Source of the DNA: Nitrospirota bacterium
Lineage (GTDB): Bacteria; Nitrospirota; Thermodesulfovibrionia; Thermodesulfovibrionales; JdFR-88
Assembly: GCA_021812785.1 (NCBI GenBank)
Contig: JAKAMR010000036.1
Span: forward strand, 1 to 23,073
Length of the DNA stretch: 23,073 bases
Direction: 5' to 3'
Shown here: in pieces, positions 8,826 to 16,870 of the stretch
Numbering within the stretch: position 1 is the stretch's first letter
Layout: the number at the start of each line of letters is the position of its first letter
The notes under the pieces: model-generated
What the model saw: the letters and a program-made list of their open reading frames with translations, nothing else
Databases searched by the model: none
Told to the model about the DNA's origin: nothing
Made by a program: the position numbers and the translations under genes

Positions 8826-9239
8826 CTACCCGATCTTGTAATGATATTTCACCGGGGTGCTGCCCTCAAGCGTTGCCCTCACCGAGCAATATTTGTCCAT
8901 GGAAAGCTCAACAGCCCTCTTCACCGCCTCTTCGCTTAAGTTATTCCCTTTTATCACGAACTCCACTTCTATGCCGGTGTATCTTTTGGGGTGGTCTTCC
9001 GCCCTGTTCCCCTTGACTATTATCTCAAAGCTGGTGACTTCCTGCTTTTTCTTCCTGAGTATCGATATCACGTCCATGCCGGTGCAGCCGCCGAGCCCGG
9101 CCAGAAGCAATTCCATTGGTCTGGCCGCGGTGTCTTGCCCGCCGAACTCCTGGCTTGAATCCATCATGACCTCGTGGCCGCTGCCAGTGATCGCCGAAAA
9201 TCGCATACCGTCCTGGAATTTTATCCTCGCTTCGGGCAT
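8826..9239 (-). CDS. OsmC/Ohr-family thiol peroxidase-like protein
   Basis: This 137-residue OsmC-fold protein reduces organic hydroperoxides in characterised members. Both redox cysteines are present: C52 in LLAGLGGCTGMDVISIL and C118 in MDKYCSVRATL, together with the PMELLLA helix start. It resembles the YhfA-type OsmC subgroup more than Ohr. Start ATG at 9237-9239 has AAAGGAG about ten bases upstream. It is followed after 99 bases by pgpA on the same strand and is divergent from the plus-strand oxidoreductase gene, so it may be the first gene of the minus-strand run or a separate unit. The peroxide function is from family knowledge; the substrate is unknown. Confidence 0.9.
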   Translation of the reverse strand: MPEARIKFQDGMRFSAITGSGHEVMMDSSQEFGGQDTAARPMELLLAGLGGCTGMDVISILRKKKQEVTSFEIIVKGNRAEDHPKRYTGIEVEFVIKGNNLSEEAVKRAVELSMDKYCSVRATLEGSTPVKYHYKIG

Positions 9240-9316
9240 ATGCCAAAATCTCCTTTTCTATCTGGGGTTTTTCCTCTCCGCAGATTACCTCTCAGGCTAA
9301 CCCATGGGCCGGATGC

Positions 9317-9346
9317 CTGTCAATAGACACCAGTTTATGTTAAAAT
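9317..9346 (+). promoter_or_regulatory. possible sigma-70 promoter with extended -10
   Basis: CTGTCA (9317-9322) and TAAAAT (9341-9346) are separated by 18 bases, and TG at 9338-9339 makes an extended -10 (TGTTAAAAT). Transcription would begin near 9353, about 75 bases before the chosen start of the oxidoreductase subunit. Only a match by eye. Confidence 0.35.
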
Positions 9347-9429
9347 CTGGCCTGTTACGGGAGGGGTTCTGTTTTTTTACACATCCTCCGGAAAAATTTT
9401 TTTCTTTTAAAAGCCTCAAAATTTGGCGA

Positions 9430-10491
9430 ATGAAAAAAAGACCGGAAATAAAGATCCTGCTTCGCGGCAATGAGGCGCTGGCCGAGGCGGCCATCAGCGC
9501 GGGGTGCTCCTTTTATGCAGCTTATCCGATAACTCCCCAGAATGAGATCCCAGAGCACATGTCCTGGCGGATGCCCGAGACCGGAGGGGTTTTTGTCCAG
9601 GCCGAAAGCGAGCTTGCCGCGATCAACATGGTGTACGGCGCGGCGGCAACCGGGGCAAGGTCCATGACCACTTCAAGCAGCCCGGGGGTAAGCCTTATGC
9701 AGGAGGCGCTCTCTTACCTTGCGGGGGCGGAGCTTCCGGCTGTGGTAGCCAATGTGCAAAGGGGCGGCCCAGGACTGGGAAATATCTCCGGAAGCCAGGC
9801 GGACTATTTTCAGGCCGTAAAAGGCGGCGGCCACGGAGATTACAAGCTCATGGTATACGCGCCTTACAGCGTCCAGGAGATCAGGGACCTGACCATGCTT
9901 GCCTTTGACAAATCCGACGAATACAGGAACCCTGCGATGATACTGGCCGACGGGATCCTTGGGCAGATGATGGAGCCTGTCCGGATGACCCCCTACAAAA
10001 AACCGCGTCTGCCTAAAAAAACCTGGGCACTCACCGGCTGTTCCGGCAGGAAATCAAATGTCATAAAATCCCTTTACATGGGCGAGGGCGAGCTTGAAAG
10101 AAGGAACCGGCGGCTGCAGGACAAGTACCGCCTCATGAGGGAAAAAGAGACCCTTTCCCATTCCTACAGGACTGAAGACGCAAAGGCGGTAATCGTTGCC
10201 TTCGGCATCGCGGCACGAATAGCCTTTTCCGCCGTGGACGCCCTGAGGGCAAAAGGGCGGAAAGTGGGGCTCTTCCGGCCCATTACGCTTTTCCCCTTCC
10301 CGGAAAGGGAACTCGAAATGCTTTCCGGAAAGGTCAAGAAATTCCTCGTCTTTGAATTAAACGCGGGCCAGATGGTCGAGGACGTAAGGCTTTCCATAAA
10401 CGGCCGGGCAAAAGTGTTCTCATACGGCCGTCCGGGGGGCGCCATAGTAAGCCCGGAAGAAGTGGCGGCCAGGATCGAAGATATACTCTAG
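9430..10491 (+). CDS. vorB: 2-oxoacid:ferredoxin oxidoreductase alpha subunit, VorB-like
   Basis: These CoA-acylating enzymes oxidise branched 2-oxoacids or 2-oxoglutarate with ferredoxin in anaerobes; alpha carries part of the thiamine diphosphate pyrimidine pocket. The 353-residue protein shows family signatures in order: AAYPITPQNEIPEHMSW, FVQAESELAAINMVYGAA, SSSPGVSLMQEALSYLAGAE, NVQRGGPGLGNI, GGGHGDYKLMVYAP, YRNPAMILADGILGQMMEPV, and C-terminal FRPITLFPFP and FELNAGQMVEDVRL. The frame is open from 9304, but those 42 residues are unlike the family and cover a likely promoter. ATG at 9430-9432 (KKRPEIKILLRGNEALAEAA) fits, although its ribosome site is weak. Odd: no ferredoxin-like, beta or gamma subunit gene flanks it, so it either partners with genes elsewhere or is a stand-alone paralogue. 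VorB versus KorA is not fully settled. Confidence 0.88.
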   Translation: MKKRPEIKILLRGNEALAEAAISAGCSFYAAYPITPQNEIPEHMSWRMPETGGVFVQAESELAAINMVYGAAATGARSMTTSSSPGVSLMQEALSYLAGAELPAVVANVQRGGPGLGNISGSQADYFQAVKGGGHGDYKLMVYAPYSVQEIRDLTMLAFDKSDEYRNPAMILADGILGQMMEPVRMTPYKKPRLPKKTWALTGCSGRKSNVIKSLYMGEGELERRNRRLQDKYRLMREKETLSHSYRTEDAKAVIVAFGIAARIAFSAVDALRAKGRKVGLFRPITLFPFPERELEMLSGKVKKFLVFELNAGQMVEDVRLSINGRAKVFSYGRPGGAIVSPEEVAARIEDIL

Positions 10492-10926
10492 AAAAAAGGC
10501 TCTTCCGGCTTTTGTACGGGCGACTGCGCTTTCAAGCTTCAGATCAAATAAGACATCATTGCAAAAAGGTATCAATATTTTGCCTATGATACAAATGCGC
10601 CGCTAAGCGCGGCAGAACCCTCCCGTGCGGAATTGAACCTGAAAAGAGCAGCTTTGAAGACCTGAACCGGATACCAGGTAGCCCCTTCAAGTTTAGTATC
10701 CCGATGCCGTGAAGCGGATACCAAAGTACTGGGCAAATTCTGCAAAAAAGAATTTTTTTCCAGAATAAAGGTTATTTTCGCAAATCCGCACAGACGGTCT
10801 TTTCAAAAAGGCAATATATACTGGAGATATTAATGATATTTGCAGCTGCAGTTTCGTATTCAACCGGGGTCTAATTATGATAAAATCCGGCCACATACAA
10901 GCTTTTGAGAGGGGATTTCGGCCGCT
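10492..10926. other. 435-base non-coding stretch with repeated GTATC/GATAC elements
   Basis: No convincing gene was found on either strand. The stretch holds five GTATC/GATAC words: GGTATCA at 10568, TGATAC at 10587, GGATACC at 10669, GTATCC at 10696 and GGATACC at 10716. The first pair forms an inverted repeat and two others are direct copies. A small GC hairpin, GCCGC-TAAGC-GCGGC, lies near 10599-10613. The right half is AT-rich and leads into the regulator gene. Confidence 0.5.
10857..10886 (+). promoter_or_regulatory. possible promoter of the BTAD regulator
   Basis: An extended -10, TGATAAAAT (10878-10886), lies about 40 bases before the regulator ATG, and an overlapping TATGAT occurs at 10876-10881. 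The -35 is poor (TATTCA at 10857, 18-base spacing), so activation by a factor is possible. Weak evidence. Confidence 0.25.
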
Positions 10927-13900
10927 ATGGTTAAAATCACAAGACCTAAGGTCGCGCAGGTTTTTTTACGGAAGCGCCTTTTCAATTTAGTGGATGATTG
11001 CCGCCGTGACCGGCCGGTTGTCTGGGTATCCGGCCCGGCGGGCTCCGGCAAGACCACACTTGTTTCAAGCTACATTGAGCACTCGAAACTGCCCTGCCTC
11101 TGGTACCAGGTAGACGAAAGAGACGGAGACATCGCGTCCTTTTTTTCCTTCATGGGGCAAGCCATAAAAAAGGTCCGTCCCGGCGTACGGAAGCCGATGC
11201 CCTTTTTCACCCCCGAATACCGGATGAGCATCTCCGTCTTTTCGAAAAACTATTTCGAAGAGATGTCCCGGCGGATCAAGCCTCCTTTTATTATTGTGCT
11301 CGACAATTATCAGGAGGCCCCCGCTCAGTCCCGCCTGCACGAGGCCGTCTCCGCGGGCATCTCTGTGCTGCCGGAAAATTTGAGCCTGTTCGTGATCAGC
11401 AGGAGTGGGCCGCATCAGCGGTTTTCCAGGTTCCGTGCAAATGGCCTGATGGGTTCCATAGGATGGGACGAGATACGTTTCACAATTGAGGAGATGAAAG
11501 GGTTCGTCCGGGACCGGTTGAAGGACAAGGCCCGCGAAATAGCTGAAACAGGCCTTGAAAGATTGCATGCAAAAACTGACGGCTGGATCGCGGGGATCAC
11601 CCTGATGCTTGAGCACATGCGGACCTGCGGGATACCTTATGCCCTCGATGCGGAGGTGAGGCATTCCGGAATTTTTGACTACTTCGCAAACGAATTCTTT
11701 GAAAGGGCGGGCGAGGGACTGAGGAATTTCCTGCTCAGAACCGCCTTTTTGCCTATCATCTCAACCGAAAACGCAGGGAAGCTCGCCGGGACTGGCGGCG
11801 CCGCGCAGTTCCTTGAGAATTTGAGTCTGAACAATTATTTCACCACAAGGCATTCAGGCCAGAAGGCGATCTATCAGTACCATCCGCTTTTCAGGGATTT
11901 TTTGCGGCACAGGGCGCAGGCCTGCCTTGCCGCCGGTGAACTGGATCTCCTGAAAAAGGACACGGCAAACCTGCTTGCCTCGGCTGGTCAAACCGAGGAC
12001 GCGGCGGAGCTTTTTCTGGAAACCGGGGACTGGGGGGAATTGGTCCCGCTGGTCCTCACCGGAGCGCGCACACTCATCGAGCAGGGCAGGCACGGCATCC
12101 TGGAAAGATGGATAGACGCAGTCCCGCCAGGCATACTTGAAAATGCCCCCTGGCTGCTTTACTGGAAAGGCGTATGCCGGCTTCCTTTTGCCCCAGCGGA
12201 GGGTCTCCATTTTTTCAATATCGCCTTCCAGCTTTTTTCGAAACAGGCAGATGAGATGGGAGAACTCCTTTCCTGGTCGGGCGCGGTTGAGGCCATCATA
12301 ATGGCCTGGGACGGTTTCAAACCCCTAGACCGGTGGATCGACTGGCTTTATGAGCGCCTGGGCCGCCAGCCGTCCTTTCCTTCGCAGGAAGTCGAGGCCT
12401 GGGTAGTATCCAGCATGGCAGACGCGCTCATCTGGAGACGGACAGGCCATCCCGATACAAGGGACTGGGTGGAACGCAGCTTGTCCCTGTCCAAAAGAAT
12501 CCCAGCGCCGGGGCTTTGGCTGAAGATCCATCACAGCGCGATCACGTATTACACATTGCATGGGGATGCCGGCATGTGCAGGGTCCTGGCGCACGAGGTG
12601 GAAAGGGCAATGGGCTCCGGCTTGGCCATGCCTCTTTATAAGCTGGGCGCAACGATGTCGCAGGCGTATTTTTACTCCTCTTTCGGCGAGCCGGAAACGG
12701 CGATCGGCCTTGTCGCCGAAGGTCTTGAGCTGGCCGCCAGGACCGGCATCCATATGCTGGACATCTGGTTCCATTATTACGGGGCGCTTAGCGCGCTTAC
12801 AAAGAGGGATATCCCCTTGATTGAAAAACATCTGGCAGGCATTAAGGCGGGCGCTGGACCGGAGCGGGCCGTGGTGCATATGCTTTACTTTCATGTGCTG
12901 GCCTGGTACAACCTGCTGCTGGAAAATCTTTCCGATGCCAGGACCCTGGCTGAGAAATCGATAATAATGGCAAATGAGGCGGGAATGCCGGTTGTTGGAG
13001 AAGCATGGAACCTCCTGATATTGGCCGAAACGCTTCTCAGACAACAGGACTGGGCTGAAGCGGAGCGGGCCCTCGAAAGCGCTGGAAAGATTATTGCGGG
13101 GATGGGGACCCTTGAATACGTTTGGGCGATTATGAAGGCGACCCTCGCCTTTGGCCGCGCGGAGGAAAAAGATGGTCTGGAGGCGTTAAAACAGGCGTTC
13201 ACTCTGGGAAGGCAGACCGGATGCACCCTTGGGCTCGGGTTCTGGCCGGGCTCCTTCTGGGCCCGTTACTGCGCAAAGGCCCTTGAAGCGGGGATAGAGC
13301 CGGAATACGCCCGCAATATCATCAAAAAACTGGACCTCGTCCCTGATGATTCCCATCTGGCGGATGAAAACTGGCCATGGCCGCTCAAGATATACACGCT
13401 CGGGGAATTCCGCATCGTCCGGGACGGCCAAACGATTGGTTTCCAAGGGAAACCTCAGCAAAAACCCCTTGCCCTTCTCAAGATATTGATAGCCTTGGGC
13501 GGCAGGGACATTCCTGAGGAAAAAATCACAGACCTCCTTTGGCCCAACTCCGAAGGCGACCTGGCGCATAGGTCTTATGAAATGGCGCTCGTGCGCCTGA
13601 GGAAGATAATAGGCGAGAAAGCCGTCAGTGTAAAGGGCGGGCTGGCGTCACTCGAAGGAACATACTGCTGGACGGATATTGGCGCGGTTATGCGCATTAT
13701 TGAGCAGATCGAAGCCGCGTGGAAGGGGGCCGGAAAGCAGAGGACGGAAAAAGCGTTGACCCTGGCTGAACGGGCAATGGACCTGTACAGGGGCGAATTT
13801 CTGCCTGCTGACGAATGGCAGGAATGGGTGGTGACGGTGCGCGAACGAGTCAATGACGTGCTCCTGCGGATCATTATGGATGCCGGCGAATATTTGTTGC

Positions 13901-14118
13901 GCGCCGGGCAATGGGAAATGGCCGCCCGAAAATTCGAGAAGGGTCTGGAGATTGACAGCCTGACTGAGGAGCTTTATCAGGGCTTGATGTTATGCCAGAA
14001 AAACCTGGGCTTGCACGCCCGGGCCGCCAGGACTTACGAGAAATGCCGCAAAGCACTTTCCCACGGCCTGGGAATCGCCCCCTCACCCGCTACGGAGGAG
14101 ATTTACCGGTCCATCTAA
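10927..14118 (+). CDS. MalT/AfsR-like transcriptional activator: STAND ATPase plus winged helix and BTAD
   Basis: This 1063-residue cytoplasmic regulator starts with a STAND/NB-ARC-like ATPase: Walker A GPAGSGKTT (36-44), Walker B FIIVLDNYQE (121-130), a sensor region FVISRSGPHQRFSRFR, and a MalT-type winged-helix segment (FTIEEMKGFVRDRL). Residues about 350-810 form a long helical-repeat (TPR/MalT-like) sensor. A SARP/OmpR-type winged helix begins near 820 (KIYTLGEFRIVRDGQTIGF, then LLKILIALGGRDIPEEKITD), followed by a bacterial transcriptional activator domain from about 910 to the end (MDLYRGEFLPADEWQEWVV, LMLCQKNLGLHARAARTYEK). Such proteins are ATP-dependent, ligand-controlled activators; ligand and targets are unknown. 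It is the only regulator near the downstream surface-protein cluster on the same strand, so controlling it is plausible but unproven. The ATG is the only reasonable start; GAGAGGGG lies about 12 bases upstream. Confidence 0.88.
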   Translation: MVKITRPKVAQVFLRKRLFNLVDDCRRDRPVVWVSGPAGSGKTTLVSSYIEHSKLPCLWYQVDERDGDIASFFSFMGQAIKKVRPGVRKPMPFFTPEYRMSISVFSKNYFEEMSRRIKPPFIIVLDNYQEAPAQSRLHEAVSAGISVLPENLSLFVISRSGPHQRFSRFRANGLMGSIGWDEIRFTIEEMKGFVRDRLKDKAREIAETGLERLHAKTDGWIAGITLMLEHMRTCGIPYALDAEVRHSGIFDYFANEFFERAGEGLRNFLLRTAFLPIISTENAGKLAGTGGAAQFLENLSLNNYFTTRHSGQKAIYQYHPLFRDFLRHRAQACLAAGELDLLKKDTANLLASAGQTEDAAELFLETGDWGELVPLVLTGARTLIEQGRHGILERWIDAVPPGILENAPWLLYWKGVCRLPFAPAEGLHFFNIAFQLFSKQADEMGELLSWSGAVEAIIMAWDGFKPLDRWIDWLYERLGRQPSFPSQEVEAWVVSSMADALIWRRTGHPDTRDWVERSLSLSKRIPAPGLWLKIHHSAITYYTLHGDAGMCRVLAHEVERAMGSGLAMPLYKLGATMSQAYFYSSFGEPETAIGLVAEGLELAARTGIHMLDIWFHYYGALSALTKRDIPLIEKHLAGIKAGAGPERAVVHMLYFHVLAWYNLLLENLSDARTLAEKSIIMANEAGMPVVGEAWNLLILAETLLRQQDWAEAERALESAGKIIAGMGTLEYVWAIMKATLAFGRAEEKDGLEALKQAFTLGRQTGCTLGLGFWPGSFWARYCAKALEAGIEPEYARNIIKKLDLVPDDSHLADENWPWPLKIYTLGEFRIVRDGQTIGFQGKPQQKPLALLKILIALGGRDIPEEKITDLLWPNSEGDLAHRSYEMALVRLRKIIGEKAVSVKGGLASLEGTYCWTDIGAVMRIIEQIEAAWKGAGKQRTEKALTLAERAMDLYRGEFLPADEWQEWVVTVRERVNDVLLRIIMDAGEYLLRAGQWEMAARKFEKGLEIDSLTEELYQGLMLCQKNLGLHARAARTYEKCRKALSHGLGIAPSPATEEIYRSI

Positions 14119-14262
14119 GACCGGCCTCAAAATTTTTTGTTTCATTCATCTTTCCGATTCGCCACCAGCCTCGATTTCAGATAGTTTCCGGCATTTTTCA
14201 TGTGTGAGCTATCCGTGAGTACCCCCCGTGATAAACTCCCCTTGAAAATCGAAAATGCACCT

Positions 14263-14267
14263 GGAGG
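14263..14267 (+). promoter_or_regulatory. ribosome binding site supporting a TTG start
   Basis: GGAGG lies six bases before the TTG at 14274-14276. The perfect spacing is the main reason for calling the 71-residue small gene real and choosing TTG. Confidence 0.65.
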
Positions 14268-14273
14268 ACCGAA

Positions 14274-14489
14274 TTGCCGGAAAGCTACATAATCCACATA
14301 TATAGGCGGGACACCCTGGATCCGGACGCTGTTTACGGGCTTTTGAAAGGCCCGGACCTGAAAGGGGATGTCGACTTTTCGAGCATAGGGGAAGTCGCGG
14401 AAATTTTAAGAAAAACAAAGTCCGGGGGGCCGTCGCAAACAGGGACGGTCCGCGAAAAAAGAAGAACGGGAGGCATTGGGAGATGTTAA
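14274..14489 (+). CDS. small conserved-type protein (IYRRD family), unknown function
   Basis: This 71-residue protein starts at TTG. Its N-terminal core PESYIIHIYRRDTLDPDAVYGL resembles small bacterial proteins beginning with YIVRIYRRD..DP..V.G, often followed by a helix such as SIGEVAEILRK, which is also here (about 42-52). Those proteins are short beta-beta-alpha units of unknown role, common in Desulfuromonadota and Nitrospirota. This recognition is from memory of the motif, not a search. There is no signal peptide or membrane segment. The C-terminal tail is basic and probably disordered. The frame ends 7 bases inside the next gene, so translation is likely coupled to the propeller lipoprotein. 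It follows the BTAD regulator by 155 bases. Confidence 0.65.
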   Translation: MPESYIIHIYRRDTLDPDAVYGLLKGPDLKGDVDFSSIGEVAEILRKTKSGGPSQTGTVREKRRTGGIGRC

Positions 14490-15805
14490 AGCGAAAAAGT
14501 AGACTGGCCTGGCTTGTCTTTTTTATGTGCGGTTTGTTGTTCATGGCAGGTTGCGGCAACGATAATGCTGCGCCACCGGCCAGCAACAGCGTCACCTACA
14601 ACGGCAACGGCAGCATAAACGGCACCGTCCCGGCCGGTTCGACCAATTACGAGCAGGGAGCTACCGTCACGGTACTGGGCAATACCGGCAACCTCGTAAA
14701 GACCGGTTATGCGTTTGCCGGCTGGAATACCCAGGCGGACGGAAGCGGTACGACTTATATGCAAGGGCAGACTTTTACCATGGGATCTGCAAACATTGCC
14801 CTGTATGCGAAATGGACGGCCGCCGGGTACGCCTACGTGGCCAATCTGAACAACAACGTCTCGCAGTACATGATAGGGGCGGACGGGTCTCTCACGCCCA
14901 TGGCCAGCCCAACGGTGGCAGCCGGGTCAGGGCCGAGTTCCGTCACGGTCGACCCATCGGGCAAATATGTTTACGTGGCCAATCAGACTGACAACAACGT
15001 CTCGCAATACACGATAGGGGCGGATGGGTCACTCACGCCGATGGCCACCCCAACAGTGGCGGCCGGGATAACGCCGACCTCCGTCACGGTCGACCCATCG
15101 GGCAAATATGTTTACGTGGCCAATCAGACTGACAACAACGTCTCGCAATACACGATAGGGGCGGACGGGTCTCTCACGCCGATGGCCACCCCAACGGTGG
15201 CGGCCGGGATAACGCCGATCTCTGTCACGGTCGACCCATCGGGCAAATATGTTTACGTGGCCAATTCGGACGACAACGACGTCTCGCAGTACACGATAGG
15301 CGCGGACGGATCGCTCACGCCGATGGCTACACCAACTGTGGCCTCCGGGACAACGCCGTACTCCGTCGCGGTAGACCCATCGGGCAAATATGTTTACGTG
15401 GCAAACGCGAACGACGGCAGCGTCTCGCAGTACACGATAGGAGCGGACGGGTCGCTCATGCCGATGGACACCACGGCTGTGGCGGCCGGGGCATTTCCGA
15501 CCTCCGTCACGGTCGACCCATCAGGCAAATATGTTTACGTGACAAACCAGGAGGACGGCAACGTCTCGCAGTACACGATAGGAGCGGGCGGATACCTCAC
15601 GCCGATGGCCACCCCGACTGTGGCTGCCGGGACAGGGCCGTACTCCGTCACGGTAGACCTATCGGGTAAATATGTTTATGTGGCAAACGGAGACGGCAAC
15701 AACGTCTCGCAGTACACGATAGCGGCGGACGGGTCTCTCACGCCGATGGCCACCCCGACGATAGCAGCCGGGACAGGGCCAGTCTCCGTCATCACAGCCA
15801 GGTAA
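14483..15805 (+). CDS. lipoprotein with InlB-type repeat and seven-bladed YVTN beta-propeller
   Basis: This 440-residue precursor has a signal peptide ending in lipobox FMAGC (Cys24), so it should be lipidated and exported. Residues about 36-112 form a Listeria-Bacteroides (InlB B) repeat: SVTYNGNGSINGTVPAG through GYAFAGWNTQADGSGTTYMQG and ALYAKWTA. From about 114 the chain is seven 47-residue YVTN-type units with core SVTVDPSGKYVYVAN and VSQYTIGADGSLTPMATPTV. The first unit lacks its outer strand and the last ends in SVITAR, so the ends should complement each other and close a seven-bladed ring (inference). YVTN propellers occur in surface proteins and lactonase-like enzymes; no catalytic residues are evident, so binding or scaffolding is more likely. 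GGGAGG lies upstream of the ATG. It overlaps the 71-residue gene and precedes two PEP-CTERM genes by 81 bases. Confidence 0.88.
   Translation: MLKRKSRLAWLVFFMCGLLFMAGCGNDNAAPPASNSVTYNGNGSINGTVPAGSTNYEQGATVTVLGNTGNLVKTGYAFAGWNTQADGSGTTYMQGQTFTMGSANIALYAKWTAAGYAYVANLNNNVSQYMIGADGSLTPMASPTVAAGSGPSSVTVDPSGKYVYVANQTDNNVSQYTIGADGSLTPMATPTVAAGITPTSVTVDPSGKYVYVANQTDNNVSQYTIGADGSLTPMATPTVAAGITPISVTVDPSGKYVYVANSDDNDVSQYTIGADGSLTPMATPTVASGTTPYSVAVDPSGKYVYVANANDGSVSQYTIGADGSLMPMDTTAVAAGAFPTSVTVDPSGKYVYVTNQEDGNVSQYTIGAGGYLTPMATPTVAAGTGPYSVTVDLSGKYVYVANGDGNNVSQYTIAADGSLTPMATPTIAAGTGPVSVITAR
14942..15803 (+). repeat. 141-base coding tandem repeat, six full copies plus a partial seventh
   Basis: The word GTC(A/G)CGGT at the start of the SVTVDPSGKY coding unit recurs at 14942, 15083, 15224, 15365, 15506 and 15647, exactly 141 bases apart, with a partial copy at 15788. 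The copies at 14942 and 15083 differ at five positions by my reading. Each unit encodes one 47-residue propeller blade; a diverged half unit precedes the array from about 14829. Confidence 0.95.
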
Positions 15806-15886
15806 GAAAGGGGAAAAACACCAGGGGGGGAACCGAGACGCAGGGGATGTCTAAACAACAACCAATTTCTTCCGGGGAGGAGCTAT

Positions 15887-16870
15887 ATGCTGAAACGGGC
15901 GGTTTTTCTGGTTCTATTTGCCGCGGTGATGATGTTTATTTCGAGGCAGACGTTTGCGACTTCGACGCTGGGCGTAATTACGTCCGGCTATATGGATGGA
16001 TCGAGTCAATATTTCAATCAGAGCTGGCAGTCGGACGGCAATGTGTCATATGGCCATGCTCCCGGCTCAACCATTGTATACGGGGAGCCTGCGAGCGGCA
16101 GCGGCTATTCCGATGCAGGGGGCTATTCTGATTCGGGCAACCCGAAAATGGGCGTGTACTCGGTGTCCGAGTCGAATAATTATGGCTACCCGGGGGCGAG
16201 GGGCAGTTCTTCCGCCGGTTCATCGAATTATTTCACCGTAGCGCCTGGGACCTCGGGATATGCCGACGGCGACACTGTGCCGGTAAACCTGGCCTTCCGG
16301 CTGGACGGTTCAGCAAACGCCAGCGGATCTGGTGGGTATGCTTATATGTTTGCAAGTCTCGATGTGAGCGATTTGGACAACATGATTACTACATGCCCTG
16401 ATGGATGTTATACCTATCCCACCCCGGCATTTAATTTCGACGGTCATGCCGGTATTGGATATGAGACTATAAATAACTGGACCGGCACATACCAAGATGG
16501 TGCCAGCTGGGAGGATTCGATTAACGGGGGGCCTTACAACTCTTATTCCTCTACGCCTTCGGATTTCGATACAGGCTTGCAGTCAATTGCTTTCGACGCC
16601 ATAGTAGGCGATACATATGAGGTTGATGCGGGGCTCTACGCCTCCACCGAGGCATTGGGCACATCAACCGGCGAATCATCCTTTAACGATACATTTAGCA
16701 CCGATTTCACACCCCGGGACGGCACGCAACTCACCTGGTACCCAGAGCGCCCGGCGGTCAACTCCGTGCCCGAACCCCCGACGCTGGAGCTTCTGGCCGT
16801 GGGGCTTCTAGGCATGGCGGTGCTAGGAATGAGAAAGCGGTTTGAAACAGAAAGGAGAGAAGGGATATGA
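15887..16870 (+). CDS. PEP-CTERM sorted exported protein, paralogue 1
   Basis: This 327-residue protein has a Sec signal peptide (KRAVFLVLFAAVMMFISR, cleavage likely after TFA near residue 24). Its C-terminal PEP-CTERM signal is VPEPPTLELLAVGLL from about 294, with a hydrophobic helix and the basic tail MRKR. Exosortases cleave at this motif in the inner membrane, and the proteins go to the outer surface or exopolysaccharide matrix. The central region is Gly/Ser/Tyr/Asp-rich and likely a beta-sandwich; segments include SDAGGYSDSGNPKMGVYSV, TVAPGTSGYADGDTVPV and AIVGDTYEVDAGLYAS. A CPDGC pair in a short insert is absent from the next gene. The function is unknown. GGGGAGGAG lies upstream of the ATG. 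Its TGA overlaps the next ATG (ATGA). Confidence 0.85.
   Translation: MLKRAVFLVLFAAVMMFISRQTFATSTLGVITSGYMDGSSQYFNQSWQSDGNVSYGHAPGSTIVYGEPASGSGYSDAGGYSDSGNPKMGVYSVSESNNYGYPGARGSSSAGSSNYFTVAPGTSGYADGDTVPVNLAFRLDGSANASGSGGYAYMFASLDVSDLDNMITTCPDGCYTYPTPAFNFDGHAGIGYETINNWTGTYQDGASWEDSINGGPYNSYSSTPSDFDTGLQSIAFDAIVGDTYEVDAGLYASTEALGTSTGESSFNDTFSTDFTPRDGTQLTWYPERPAVNSVPEPPTLELLAVGLLGMAVLGMRKRFETERREGI

Noticed and set aside
9304..9429. 42-residue extension of the VorB-like protein
   Set aside because: Residues are Phe-rich and unlike the family, and the region carries a promoter-like element.
10492..10520. Terminator after the VorB-like gene
   Set aside because: GGCTCTTCCGGC followed by T looked promising, but the arms are direct rather than complementary, so no stem forms.
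14942..15803. CRISPR array
   Set aside because: The regular repeats are 141 bases long with no unique spacers and are in-frame coding blades.
15806..15886. Sigma-54 or TGTAAG motif before the tandem PEP-CTERM genes
   Set aside because: Neither the GG-N10-GC element with TTGC nor the motif is present; these genes probably read through from upstream.
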